Shown here one piece after another: positions 10,579 to 19,060 of a stretch of 64,000 nt of DNA. A model generated the notes under the pieces. That model was not told the origin of the DNA. It saw nothing but the letters and a program-made list of their open reading frames with translations, and ran no database searches. The translations under genes were made by a program, and so were the position numbers. Positions within the stretch are counted from its first letter, which is position 1, and every line of letters starts with the position of its first letter. The DNA lies in contig JBHJHE010000010.1 of the NCBI GenBank assembly GCA_050331095.1, forward strand, positions 124,001 to 188,000, in the 5' to 3' direction. The DNA is from MED-G105 sp050331095. Lineage in GTDB: Bacteria > Pseudomonadota > Alphaproteobacteria > Caulobacterales > Parvularculaceae.

Positions 10579-11621
10579 GCGGCGTCGCAACGCGGCGCGT
10601 CGCTCCGGCGGACGACGGCCTGCGCCTCGACCGGTGGTTTCGCGCCCATTACCCGGCGCTGAGCCATGGCGCGCTCGAAAAACTGCTCCGTAAAGGACAG
10701 ATCCGCGTCAATGGCGGCCGCGTTAAGGCCAGCCGGCGCGTCGCCGCCGGCGAAGAAGTTCGCGTGCCGCCCTTGCCGGAAGCGGCGTCGGCCCCAGCGT
10801 CGGCCCTGGCGTCAGCCCCGGGCCGGCGATCTCAGCGGACGAGCGATCCGGCCGACGCGGCGCGTCTTCGCGACATGACGATCTACGAAGACGAGCAGCT
10901 GATCGCGCTGAACAAGCCTTTTGGGCTCGCCGTGCAGGGCGGCAGCAAGACGACGCGCCATGTCGACGGGATGCTCGCCGCACGCGAGGCGAACGGCGAT
11001 CGGCCGCGACTGACGCATCGCCTCGACCGCGACACCGGCGGCGTTCTCGTCGTCGCCAAAACGCGCGTGGCGGCGGCGGCGCTCGCCGGAGCGTTCCGTG
11101 GACGCGACGTCGAGAAAACCTATTGGGCGCTCGCCGTGGGCGCGCCGCGTCCGCGCGAAGGGACGATCCGCCTCGACGTCGCCAAACGCATGGCCCGGGG
11201 CGACGAGGGGCGCGCGAAGGTGGTCCCGGCCGCCGGCGAGGACGCCAAATTCGCCCTGACCGATTTTCAGACCGTCGACGTCTCGGGCGCGGCGAGCTTT
11301 CTCGCCTTGAAGCCGGTTACGGGGCGCACGCACCAACTCCGCGTCCACTGCGCGGCCATCGGCCATCCGATCGTCGGCGATCGGAAGTATGGCGGCCCGG
11401 AAGCGGTCGTCGACGGCGTTGCGCCGCGTCTGCATCTCTTCTGCCGCGAAATGCGGTTCGCCCATCCGGCGACCGGCGCGCCCCTGTCGATCGTCGCGCC
11501 GCTCACAGGCCATATGGCCGACACCTGGCGGTTTTTCGGTTTTGACGCGAACGCGCGCGTCGACTGGCCGGACTTGAAGAAGCCGAGCGCCGCGGCGCGC
11601 CGAAAGCCCCGCGCGCGGTGA
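10575..11621 (+). CDS. rluC: RluC/RluD-family 23S rRNA pseudouridine synthase
   Basis: Converts uridines in 23S rRNA to pseudouridine. An N-terminal S4 RNA-binding domain (residues about 10-70, KLLRKGQIRVNGGRVK) precedes the catalytic domain with the active-site HRLDRDTGG and the C-terminal GRTHQLRVH and GDRKYGG blocks. The 348-residue size fits RluC rather than RluB/E types. RluC is the best guess; RluD cannot be excluded without alignment. Linked by 4-base overlaps to crcB before and the ATP12 gene after. Confidence 0.9.
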   Translation: MSGVATRRVAPADDGLRLDRWFRAHYPALSHGALEKLLRKGQIRVNGGRVKASRRVAAGEEVRVPPLPEAASAPASALASAPGRRSQRTSDPADAARLRDMTIYEDEQLIALNKPFGLAVQGGSKTTRHVDGMLAAREANGDRPRLTHRLDRDTGGVLVVAKTRVAAAALAGAFRGRDVEKTYWALAVGAPRPREGTIRLDVAKRMARGDEGRAKVVPAAGEDAKFALTDFQTVDVSGAASFLALKPVTGRTHQLRVHCAAIGHPIVGDRKYGGPEAVVDGVAPRLHLFCREMRFAHPATGAPLSIVAPLTGHMADTWRFFGFDANARVDWPDLKKPSAAARRKPRAR

Positions 11622-12331
11622 ACGAGGCGCCGAAATGGTCCCTCGGGCCGGAAGGCGCGCAGCTCCTCTTCGCCGGCCGACCGGCGAAGACGCCCGGCGG
11701 CGCGCGATTCCTCGCCGCGACCCGCGACGTCGCGGCCGCCATCGTTGCGGAGCAGGACGGGCCGTCGCCCGGCCTTGCGCTGCGGCCTTTGACGCGGCTG
11801 CAGATCGCAGCGCTCGACGCCGACGCGTCCGCCAGGCGTTCGCAGGTTGAAACGCTTACGAATTATCTGATGACGGACTTGATTTGCTACCGCGCGTCCT
11901 CGCCGCCGGCGCTCGTCGCGCGACAGGCGGACGCCTGGGATCCGATCCTCGACCGGGCGGCGGCCGCCGGCCTGGAGCTTCGCTCGACGCGAGGCGTCAC
12001 CGCGGTCGCGCAACCCGAAAAAACGCGCGCGGCGGCGACGGCGCGCGCCGACGGGCTCGGTTCGGGTCCGCTCGTCGCGCTGACGGAAGTCGCCGAACTG
12101 ACCGGCTCCGCGGCGATCGCGTTCGCGCTTGCCGACTGGGCCGCAGGCGAAATCGCTGCAATCGATCCTGACGCGGCGTGGCGCGCCGCACATGTGGACG
12201 AAGACTTTCAGATTGAACGTTGGGGCGCGGACGAAGAGGCGGCGGCGCGGCGGGCGGATCGGCGCCGGAGCTTCGCCGCCGCCGCGTTCCTCCTGAAAGA
12301 GCCGATCCAGAGCGCCCCGTCTACTGATTGA
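11618..12331 (+). CDS. ATP12-family F1-ATPase assembly chaperone
   Basis: ATP12 proteins chaperone the F1 alpha subunit during ATP synthase assembly and are found in mitochondria and alphaproteobacteria. The protein shows LRPLTRLQIAALD, the YRASSPPALVARQADAWDPI region and ADWAAGEIAAIDPDAAW, all typical. The start is GTG 11618, overlapping the stop of the pseudouridine synthase gene (GTGA). RluC-type gene followed by ATP12 is a common alphaproteobacterial pairing. At 237 residues the size is normal. Confidence 0.9.
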   Translation: MNEAPKWSLGPEGAQLLFAGRPAKTPGGARFLAATRDVAAAIVAEQDGPSPGLALRPLTRLQIAALDADASARRSQVETLTNYLMTDLICYRASSPPALVARQADAWDPILDRAAAAGLELRSTRGVTAVAQPEKTRAAATARADGLGSGPLVALTEVAELTGSAAIAFALADWAAGEIAAIDPDAAWRAAHVDEDFQIERWGADEEAAARRADRRRSFAAAAFLLKEPIQSAPSTD

Positions 12332-12409
12332 ATAGGTCGGATGCTCTGGATTCCTTGTATTGAGCGCCTGAGACGGTCTTCTCCCGGCCCAGGCCGAACG
12401 CCCAGCGCT

Positions 12410-13126
12410 TTAGGCGCCGCCTTCGGTTTCAAGAGCCGACGTGGCGGGCGCGTCCTCGCGAGGGCGCGGATCGATCGCCGGCGCATTGAAACGCGCCGCG
12501 CCGTAGGACGTCAGTTGCTCCCCACGCAGAACGCCGTCGCCGTCAGAGTCGCTATCGTCGAACGCCGCCATCAACCGGGCGAGGAAGTCTTGCGACGCCA
12601 GCGTCGGAAACGGCTCGACCGGCGTCGCCGCGGGCGCGCGCCCGCTCGCATCGGCGATTGCGTCGCGCGTGCGCCAGATGGCGGCGAGGCCGTCGAATTC
12701 GTCCGCGGACATAACGCCGTCGCGGTTCTTGTCTGCGAGCGCGAAGTCGAGCCGCGCGGCGTCGACGGCCTCCCGGCGCGTCAGGGTTTCGCCGTCGAAG
12801 TCGGCTTTCAGGCGCTCAAGGGCCGGAACGCCCGCTTCGGTCGGCCGGGTCGGCGAGTCGTCGTCGACGGCGATTTCGCGGCTCTCCCGCTCGACCACTT
12901 CGCCGTCGACCGTCCGCGTTAAGGTGTAAGACTGCTTCAAGCGCTGCGCGGCGTTGAGCGATGCGGCGACGTTGTCGCTATCGGCCGGCTCTTCAGCCGC
13001 TTTTTCTTCAGCGCGATCGTCTTGAGCCGGCGCATCGGACGTTGATCCGTTCTGCGCGCTGGCTGCGACGGCTCCGAAAATCAGCGCCGCCGAAAACAAG
13101 GCGTAAGGGAATAATGTCTTGGCCAT
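12410..13126 (-). CDS. Secreted EF-hand domain protein
   Basis: The 238-residue product starts MAKTLFPYALFSAALIFG and has a signal peptide ending at ASAQ. Two EF-hand loops are visible: DKNRDGVMSADE and DSDSDGDGVLRGEQ, both with calcium-ligand Asp positions filled. The rest is Ala/Glu-rich. The start is ATG 13126, preceded on the minus strand by AAGAGG; the open frame extends upstream but adds no signal-like sequence. Probably a periplasmic calcium-binding protein of unknown role. It runs convergently to the ATP12 gene. Confidence 0.8.
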   Translation of the reverse strand: MAKTLFPYALFSAALIFGAVAASAQNGSTSDAPAQDDRAEEKAAEEPADSDNVAASLNAAQRLKQSYTLTRTVDGEVVERESREIAVDDDSPTRPTEAGVPALERLKADFDGETLTRREAVDAARLDFALADKNRDGVMSADEFDGLAAIWRTRDAIADASGRAPAATPVEPFPTLASQDFLARLMAAFDDSDSDGDGVLRGEQLTSYGAARFNAPAIDPRPREDAPATSALETEGGA

Positions 13127-13209
13127 GGCCTCTTGCTCTTTGTCGTTCCAATTCGGTCTACAGATAAGGGCGTTCCCCGGCGCGCGCAAAATCAAGCCGT
13201 CGGTGACGG

Positions 13210-13947
13210 CTAGGGAAGAGGCGGTTCGGCGTCGGCGGTCGGCCCGAACGTCGCCTCAAACGCGGCGCGCAGCGCCCTGTCGACGACGTCCATCGTCGCC
13301 GGCGCGCCAAGCGCGGCGAGGCTGGTGACGCCGAAACGCGGATCGTCGACGCCGCAGGGCGTGATGCCGTCGAAGTGTTCGAGATCGGGGGAGACGTTGA
13401 GCGCGACGCCGTGAAAACTGATCCAGCGCCGCAAGCGCACGCCGATCGCGGCCACCTTGTCTTCGCGGCGCGCACTGGCCGGCGCGTCGTCCGGCGCGTC
13501 GCGGTCGACCCACACCCCGACGCGGTCGGCCCGCGTTTCCCCCGTGACGCCGAGGCGGGCGAGCGCGTCGATGAGCCAGTCTTCAAGGGCGCCGACGAAC
13601 GCGCGCACGTCGCGGCCGCGGCGATTGAGGTCAAGCATGACATAGGCGACCCGCTGTCCGGGCCCATGGTAGGTGTGCTTGCCGCCACGGCGCACGCGAT
13701 GGACGGGAAACCGGTCGGGGTCCCTGAGGTCCGACGCGTCGGCGCTGGCGCCGGCCGTATAGAGCGGCGGATGCTGGAGAAGCCAGACGAGTTCGCCGGC
13801 GTCCCCGCGGCGGATGGCGTCGATGCGGTTCTCCATCGCGGCGACCGCCTTGACGTATGGCGTCAGGCCGTCGCTCCGGGCCCACTCGGCCGGCGCGTCG
13901 AGGCGCAGCGAGCCGCTTAACCTCGACCTAATGAACGTTTGCGACAA
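13210..13947 (-). CDS. lipB: Octanoyl-[acyl-carrier-protein]:protein N-octanoyltransferase
   Basis: LipB moves octanoate from acyl-ACP to lipoyl domains, the first step of lipoate attachment. The substrate motif RRGGKHTYHGPGQ, the catalytic Lys in EDKVAAIGVR and the catalytic Cys in GITPCGVDD are all present. At 245 residues it is a little longer than usual, with an insert of about 12 residues (DRDAPDDAPASA). The start is a TTG (MSQTFIRSRL); no ATG or GTG fits better, so the exact N-terminus is uncertain. Confidence 0.93.
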   Translation of the reverse strand: MSQTFIRSRLSGSLRLDAPAEWARSDGLTPYVKAVAAMENRIDAIRRGDAGELVWLLQHPPLYTAGASADASDLRDPDRFPVHRVRRGGKHTYHGPGQRVAYVMLDLNRRGRDVRAFVGALEDWLIDALARLGVTGETRADRVGVWVDRDAPDDAPASARREDKVAAIGVRLRRWISFHGVALNVSPDLEHFDGITPCGVDDPRFGVTSLAALGAPATMDVVDRALRAAFEATFGPTADAEPPLP

Positions 13948-14007
13948 CTTTACCGCGTCCGCCGCCGGCCCGCGTCGACGGCGTCGCGCGGCTTGGCGAG
14001 GGGGCCG

Positions 14008-14271
14008 ATGGGCAAAGGCGATCGCATATCGGTGGAGCGCATTCCGCTCGACCTAACGGTTCTGATCGGCGCCGTCGATATGCCGCTCGGCGCTGCGCGT
14101 CGGCTGGAGCGCGGGGCCGTGATCCCGCTCGGCCGGCGGGTAGACGCGCCGCTTGAGGTGCGCGCGGGGGACGCGCGCGTCGCCACGGCCAAAGTGCGCC
14201 TGCGCGGCGAAAAAGTGGCCATTGAGATCCTAAGCGTGGCGCGCGGTCGGTCGCCGAACGAGGCGGCTTGA
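14008..14271 (+). CDS. FliN/SpoA-domain protein (flagellar switch-like)
   Basis: This 87-residue protein is essentially one SpoA (surface presentation of antigens) domain: IPLDLTVLIGAVDMPLGAARRLERGAVIPLGR followed by VRAGDARVATAKVRLRGEKVAIEIL. In FliN this domain forms the lower C-ring of the flagellar motor. No other flagellar gene lies in the window, so it is an orphan or a detached copy. The start is ATG 14008; the open frame upstream overlaps the 5' part of lipB and is not used. A stem-loop follows at 14280-14298. Confidence 0.75.
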   Translation: MGKGDRISVERIPLDLTVLIGAVDMPLGAARRLERGAVIPLGRRVDAPLEVRAGDARVATAKVRLRGEKVAIEILSVARGRSPNEAA

Positions 14272-14279
14272 GCGGCGAG

Positions 14280-14298
14280 GGGGCTTTTGCTAAGCCCC
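14280..14298 (+). terminator. Stem-loop after the FliN-like gene, possible terminator
   Basis: GGGGCTT pairs with AAGCCCC across a 5-base loop, 9 bases after the stop codon. There is no T run after it, so termination is plausible but not proven. It also lies 40 bases before the tRNA gene. Confidence 0.4.
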
Positions 14299-14338
14299 AC
14301 GCTCCGTAGCGCGAGCCCGTCTCGCGCGCGGCGAAAGT

Positions 14339-14423
14339 GCGGTCGTGGCGGAACTGGTAGACGCGCAGCGTTGAGGTCGCTGTGGAGCAATCCGTGGAGG
14401 TTCGAGTCCTCTCGACCGCACCA
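14339..14423 (+). tRNA. tRNA-Leu, anticodon GAG
   Basis: The acceptor stem GCGGTCG pairs with CGACCGC, followed by the discriminator A and an encoded CCA (14421-14423). The anticodon stem CAGCG/CGCTG encloses loop TTGAGGT, giving anticodon GAG, which reads CUC and CUU. A long variable arm and the T-loop GTTCGAGTCC fit a class II leucine tRNA. The length is 85 bases. Its 3' end is duplicated at 16741-16763, showing that this tRNA has been an integration site. Confidence 0.95.
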
Positions 14424-14430
14424 TCAACGC
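14408..14430 (+). repeat. attL: tRNA-Leu 3' end copy of the 23-bp direct repeat
   Basis: The sequence covers the T-arm/acceptor 3' part, the CCA, and TCAACGC. It is identical to 16741-16763. After the repeat the two sites resemble each other for a few more bases (TTTCC versus CTTTCC). Confidence 0.85.
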
Positions 14431-15045
14431 TTTCCTGACTTAATTTGTTCGCGCTTCGGTTTCTGGCGCCGCCGCCGCCCGGATCGGGCGGCCGCGAATG
14501 GTTTTCGCGCTGTTCCTGGAAATACATGTCTTCAGGCCAGCTGCGGCGCCTTCAACGGACGAGAGGCCGGCAAGCAGCTGCGATCAACCGGTGGAATTCC
14601 ACAGTTGGCGCATTGATGGTTCGGAAGTCGACAGGCATGAGCGCGCAGCGAGCCGGCCGTCGGCATCGAGGGGCGGGATCGCTGACGTTGAATTAAATTT
14701 ACCAACTTGAATACATAACGTAGCTTCAAAAATTATAACCTAAACTAATTTCGATTCGGTCAAACAAAATGGCGCCACCGTGCTCGCTTTGGCAACGGCT
14801 TCGCCGTCCTCCACTTCGTTCCGGTCCTTTCAGGATGCCTGACGCATGCGCGCGTCGGTGTTCTGGAGGTGTCGGCTCCGAGGGAATGTCGCTTGACGCT
14901 ATCGACCACGCCTCCGGCGGGTCTTCCAAGGGAATATCAATATGACAAACAAGCTCCGGGGCGATTTATGTCAAAGCGGTCCGGATGCTACCCCGATGCA
15001 ACGGGGGTAGGCACAGGGGGTTAACTGCAGCAACCCTTACTGAAG
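14431..15045. other. Non-coding left part of the tRNA-Leu island
   Basis: About 600 bases without a convincing gene. Short open frames exist on both strands (for example 14445-14696 plus and 14726-14929 minus), but none has a ribosome binding site or recognisable motif. The base composition shifts from GC-rich to AT-rich around 14690. It may contain decayed remains of an integrase or transposase, but I cannot support this. Confidence 0.5.
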
Positions 15046-15726
15046 CTACATTCGTGCTTTACTTTCGCTTTCTAAACGAGACAAAATTTCGAAAAGCCGT
15101 GTCCGAAAGTACTCGTTGACCTTCTCAATTTTTTCTTGAATCGGATAACCGAAATGATCGTCCAGCTCCTCGCCAACTAAGGAAAACGGTCGTGGGATAG
15201 ATCGCATCCCATAATAAAAGATAATCCTGGAGTGAGCAGTTTCAGCGGGCTTATTGAATGTTGCCCCGTAGTTTTTCAATAGAATTTGAATAGCCTGCAA
15301 GTCGCGTTTCATTGAACGTTGTTTGCCGGAATCATGATGGCCGTTGCCACGCTTGATTTCATACGCTCCGAGCACTTGGTCAGTGTGATCGTAAGCTATT
15401 AGGTCGATTTGAACAGTGCGGCACGTGTAACCGTACGGAAGTGTTGCCTCTGGAAAATCAGAATCTTCCATTAGTCCAATGAGAGTATCGGCTGCTTTTG
15501 AGACCTTAAAGGCCGCTTCGCTCCAGACCTCAAAGCGGTTGCTATCTCTGAGTCCCTCGATCATCGCGGCTTCGATGATTTTCCCATGGCGCTTATAAGC
15601 AGAGCTGATGATACTCGTCTGCGCGGACAACAAAGGACCAGCAATTGGGTCCTCGACAAATTCTTTCCGTGCGAGCTTCTCAATCGTATCGTCTACGATG
15701 GGGATTACACGATCGAAATACGTCAT
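15046..15726 (-). CDS. Putative type II restriction endonuclease, PD-(D/E)XK fold
   Basis: I do not recognise the exact family. The 226-residue protein has the catalytic pattern IDLIAYD (Asp108) then AYEIKRG (Glu123, Lys125), a classic PD-(D/E)XK arrangement, and an upstream helix with a Glu (IIEAAMIEGL, Glu57). It lies 62 bases downstream of the adenine methyltransferase gene on the same strand, the usual layout of a type II restriction-modification pair. The low GC content matches the methyltransferase and differs from the host. It could instead be another DNA nuclease of a phage-defence module. Confidence 0.65.
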   Translation of the reverse strand: MTYFDRVIPIVDDTIEKLARKEFVEDPIAGPLLSAQTSIISSAYKRHGKIIEAAMIEGLRDSNRFEVWSEAAFKVSKAADTLIGLMEDSDFPEATLPYGYTCRTVQIDLIAYDHTDQVLGAYEIKRGNGHHDSGKQRSMKRDLQAIQILLKNYGATFNKPAETAHSRIIFYYGMRSIPRPFSLVGEELDDHFGYPIQEKIEKVNEYFRTRLFEILSRLESESKARM

Positions 15727-15788
15727 TCCTAAGCCCCGCTGCTTAAGTAACTATATTTGCGGAGCTAAAGTTTATCAAATCCTTTAGA

Positions 15789-16463
15789 TTACGCGCTCAG
15801 GCGAGCATTCCGTGATTTTCTTGCTAAAGAATTTGGGCTTGGCATTTCGTAATCATTATCTTTTTCCAAGGCTTTTCGACAAGGAGGGATCCAGACAACT
15901 TCAGTTTTTGTTTCACTACGATCGATTTGCCAAACGAGCCAGCAATAGCCTGTAGCCGTGGATGCTTTTTTATCGAGCCGCCCTTTTACCATAGGCACGC
16001 GTTCCGTGAATTGGGCAAAGTAAGCCGGCGGTGTTTTTGAAAAAAGCCTATCGTATCGTCCAATGCTCTCGATAAATACTGTTCGTGTAAGGATTGCGAC
16101 TCCCTTCGTCGCCAAATCGCGCGCGCGCAAGACAAATTCTTCCGCGGATTTAAACGGCGGGTTCGTAATCAGCCAATCAAAGCTCTTGGCTGAAAATGGG
16201 GCTCTCAGAAAGTCCTTTTGATCAGAATACCCATAAGCTGCTATGTCTGACGCTTGTACCTCCCCGAAATACTCTTTGAGTACCTTCGCCATGTGACCTT
16301 GCCCGCAAGCCGGCTCAAGGCAGGACATTTGCCTCAACGATTTTGGCTTTTTGATCACATGTTCGATCAACGCGCGCGTTGCCCAGGGGGGCGTTGGAAA
16401 ATCGTCGAGGCTGTCTTTGGCTTCGACGCGCTGCGCCATAACTGCGTGTGAGGTGTTTTGCAT
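15789..16463 (-). CDS. N6-adenine DNA methyltransferase (class I SAM-dependent)
   Basis: Transfers a methyl group from SAM to adenine in DNA. Motif X-like DDFPTPPWATRAL is near residue 20, SAM-binding motif I LEPACGQGHMA near 49-59, the acidic ASDI at 71-74, and catalytic motif IV NPPF at 101-104. The 224-residue length matches small phage or type II enzymes. The ATG at 16463 has AGGGA six bases upstream. It is transcribed ahead of the putative endonuclease and should protect its sites. Sequence specificity cannot be read from the sequence. Confidence 0.85.
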   Translation of the reverse strand: MQNTSHAVMAQRVEAKDSLDDFPTPPWATRALIEHVIKKPKSLRQMSCLEPACGQGHMAKVLKEYFGEVQASDIAAYGYSDQKDFLRAPFSAKSFDWLITNPPFKSAEEFVLRARDLATKGVAILTRTVFIESIGRYDRLFSKTPPAYFAQFTERVPMVKGRLDKKASTATGYCWLVWQIDRSETKTEVVWIPPCRKALEKDNDYEMPSPNSLARKSRNARLSA

Positions 16464-16870
16464 TTTATTCCCTCGGATCGTGCCGCAGAGGTTGGTGCGC
16501 TTTGCGGTGATTGTATAGGTGCTATCACCGCATCCGTATGGTTAACCGACTGTAAAAACCGCATCTCTTGGGGATCAGCATAAAATCGTTCGGCAACGTT
16601 CGACACGTCAGATTGGCTTGCTTTGGTTGTCGGATTGTCTTACCAAATTCGTACACGCGCGAAGCGTTAATAGAGTTTCTTAGGAAGTTGCTTGCCAATT
16701 AAATCAATGGTTTAGTGGCGAAAATTCCGAGCGAATCGGACCTCTCGACCGCACCATCAACGCCTTTCCAACTTGCCATTACTGTTCCTCTTTCGGCGCG
16801 CGGCCCCGGCGCCGCGTTTTACGATCGCACACTGTCAAACGTTTGGCGCCTCGAACGGCCGGTCGGCGGT
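16464..16870. other. Promoter side of the RM pair and right junction of the island
   Basis: This stretch holds the upstream region of the methyltransferase gene, an AT-rich segment to about 16740, the attR repeat at 16741-16763, and then GC-rich host DNA up to the end of the mannosyl-nucleotide gene at 16871. A 79-codon minus-strand frame (16367-16606) overlaps the methyltransferase start but has no domain I can name. Confidence 0.5.
16741..16763 (+). repeat. attR: second copy of the tRNA-Leu 3' end repeat
   Basis: Exact 23-base copy of 14408-14430, including the CGACCGCACCA acceptor end. No other part of a tRNA is present here, so it is an attachment-site scar and not a second tRNA gene. 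Confidence 0.85.
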
Positions 16871-19060
16871 TCAGGCGTTGTCGGGATCGATGATGGGCGC
16901 GAACGCCGCGACGAGGTGGTAGAGCATGCTGCCGGGCGCGTCGCGCGCCGCGGGCGCGTCGTCGGGTCCGTAGGCGTCCATCCACAGACCCCTGGGCGCG
17001 TCCGCGAGGTAGGTCGCGAACAGGGCGTCGACGAGGCCCGCCGCGTCCGTAAGGCTTTCACGGTTCGGGCGAACGAGGCGCGCGCGGAGGCGTTCGGTCT
17101 GGGGCCAGAGGCGGCGCGCGCCGTCGACGACCTCGCCGTCCGGCGACACCACGTTGAACGCGAACGGTCCCGCCGGTTTCAGACCGATAGCGTCTGCGCC
17201 CGCAACGAGCCGCCGCTGCCAGCTCGTCGTGTCGCGCTCTCTGTACCGATCGAATTTCGCCAATAGCGACGCCCATTCATAGCCGTGCCCCGGTTCGATC
17301 AAGTCGCCTTTCTCGGCGTTGAGCGACCAGTCGGCGTTGAAATGCTCCCGCACGCAGTTGCAGGCGGGATCGAAGAACCGCCGCTCGAACAGCTCGACGA
17401 TCGCTTCGGCGCGATCGAGAAACGCCGGGTCTTGGGACGCCTCGTAAAGGGCGAGAAACGCCTCCAGCAGATGCATGTGCGGGTTCGCGCGCAGAGGCCC
17501 GTCCGCCGGATCGCCTGAGCGATCGTCATCCGCATACGCGCCATCACGCCGCCGAAGGCGCCCGTCGATGAGGTCGACGAGCGAGCGCGCATGCTCCAGA
17601 AACGACGCGTCGCCAAGCGCGCGATGGGCCCAGGCGAACGCGTTCAGCGCGAAGGCCTGATCATAAAGATCCGTTCGGGGATCGATAACCTTTCCCTCGC
17701 GATCGATCAGATGCGCATATCCGCGGCCGGGCCGATAACACTTCTCGGTCAAGTGCCGGACGCCCCGGCGGACGAGCCCCTCGGCGTCGCCCGGCCAGCC
17801 GAGGACCCTGGCGTGCGCGAAAGCGTAAACCTGGCGCGCCTGAACCCTGACCCGTCGCACGTCGGCGGTTTCGGCGTGGGGCGCGGCGAGGGCGACCGCC
17901 TCCTTGAACCCGCCATGGGCCTCGTCCCAGGCGATCGCCGACCATAGCGGCAGCGCGTCGTCGAACAGCCACGCCCGCACGCGATCCCTTGTCGCTTTCG
18001 GCAATAGGGCGCCGATCCCGAAACCGCGCGCGATCTCCGCAACCTCTTTGACCTTCTGGGCCGCGCTCAGATCACACGCGAGAAAGCCGTCCGCGTTGGC
18101 GACGACAGCCACGTTCTTCAGTCCGACCGCCGCGACGAATGGGCCGTCGGAGACGAGCAAGACGTTCTGTGACGCCGCCGCGTAGGCGGGTCCGCGTTCG
18201 ATGGCGGGCGCGTCGCGTTGCGCCTCGTGCAGCGCGAGGTGATCGCCGATATCGCTCCATCCGATGTCGGACGGCGCCACGGCGACGGCGCCATCGCGGC
18301 TTGCCGGTTCGAACACGGCGTAGTCGATCGAGATCTTCGGCGCCTGAACGAATGCGCGGGCGTCGAGGACTTTGGTCGGCCCGTCGGGAAGGCCCTCGAG
18401 CGCCTGCTCCGCGGCGTCAAGAACGTCGCGCGCGTACGTGCGAAGCGCCTCGACCATCGCGCCGGCCTTGAACAAAAACGCGCCGGCGTTCCAGAAGAAC
18501 CGTCCCGACGCCACATACGCCGCGGCGGTTTCGCGGTCCGGCTTTTCAACGAAGCGCGCCGCTTTCCTGACTTCTTCGGGGCCGCCGTCGTCATCCGCGG
18601 CTTCGATGTATCCATAGCCTGTCGCCGGAAAATCAGGCGTGACGCCGAAGGTGACGAGTTTGCCGTCCTGCGCTGCGGGTATGCTGTCGGCGATGCGCCG
18701 ATGGAAATCGAGCGGCCTGCGGACGTGATGATCCGCAGGCGAAACAAGAAGAAGATCGTCCGGTGCGGCGGCAAGGCTCGCCGCCGCGATCGCCGGCGCG
18801 GAGTCCCGGCCCATCGGCTCAAGGATGGCGTCGACGCCGGGTAGACGCGCGGCGATCAGATGCCGGTGCCGCGCCGACGCGACGATCGTCGGCCTCGCAA
18901 ATGCAACGATATTGGACGACCGAAACCGGTCGACCGTCTCTTCGACCATGGTCTTGTCGCCGACGAGGCGTTGGTACTGTTTCGGGCGGCCCGGAGTGGA
19001 AAGGGGCCACAGGCGGGTTCCGGACCCGCCGCATAGAATGACCGGCGTTACTTTCGTCAC
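16871..19060 (-). CDS. Mannose-1-phosphate guanylyltransferase fused to an AGE-type sugar isomerase
   Basis: The first ~350 residues are a nucleotidyltransferase with VILCGGSGTRLWPLS, GRPKQYQRL and VEKPD, which makes GDP-mannose from mannose-1-phosphate and GTP. Residues ~360-729 are an (alpha/alpha)6-barrel of the N-acylglucosamine 2-epimerase family (HLTEKCYRPGRGYAHLID, DLYDQAFAL, NPHMHLLEAFLALYE, HGYEWASLL), a family that includes mannose-6-phosphate isomerases. One protein may therefore run two steps of fructose-6-phosphate to GDP-mannose. The usual bifunctional ManC/AlgA instead has a cupin isomerase at its C-terminus. The ATG at 19060 directly precedes the KVTPVILCGG core. Confidence 0.88.
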   Translation of the reverse strand: MTKVTPVILCGGSGTRLWPLSTPGRPKQYQRLVGDKTMVEETVDRFRSSNIVAFARPTIVASARHRHLIAARLPGVDAILEPMGRDSAPAIAAASLAAAPDDLLLVSPADHHVRRPLDFHRRIADSIPAAQDGKLVTFGVTPDFPATGYGYIEAADDDGGPEEVRKAARFVEKPDRETAAAYVASGRFFWNAGAFLFKAGAMVEALRTYARDVLDAAEQALEGLPDGPTKVLDARAFVQAPKISIDYAVFEPASRDGAVAVAPSDIGWSDIGDHLALHEAQRDAPAIERGPAYAAASQNVLLVSDGPFVAAVGLKNVAVVANADGFLACDLSAAQKVKEVAEIARGFGIGALLPKATRDRVRAWLFDDALPLWSAIAWDEAHGGFKEAVALAAPHAETADVRRVRVQARQVYAFAHARVLGWPGDAEGLVRRGVRHLTEKCYRPGRGYAHLIDREGKVIDPRTDLYDQAFALNAFAWAHRALGDASFLEHARSLVDLIDGRLRRRDGAYADDDRSGDPADGPLRANPHMHLLEAFLALYEASQDPAFLDRAEAIVELFERRFFDPACNCVREHFNADWSLNAEKGDLIEPGHGYEWASLLAKFDRYRERDTTSWQRRLVAGADAIGLKPAGPFAFNVVSPDGEVVDGARRLWPQTERLRARLVRPNRESLTDAAGLVDALFATYLADAPRGLWMDAYGPDDAPAARDAPGSMLYHLVAAFAPIIDPDNA

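Larger units (their letters stand above)
14408..16763. mobile_element. Mini genomic island in tRNA-Leu carrying a restriction-modification pair
   Basis: The last 16 tRNA bases plus 7 downstream bases (14408-14430) recur exactly at 16741-16763, as expected for attL/attR of a tRNA-integrated element. The 2.3 kb between them is clearly more AT-rich than its surroundings and has different codon use. It holds a DNA adenine methyltransferase and a PD-(D/E)XK endonuclease, both on the minus strand. I see no integrase, so the element is either a decayed remnant or was mobilised in trans. Confidence 0.8.

Noticed and set aside
16367..16606. Small minus-strand open frame overlapping the methyltransferase start, considered as a controller (C) protein
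   Set aside because: It overlaps coding sequence in another frame, lacks a helix-turn-helix pattern, and has no ribosome binding site.
16741..16763. Second tRNA-Leu gene
   Set aside because: Only the 3' acceptor end is present; no anticodon or D arm precedes it. It is an attachment-site copy.
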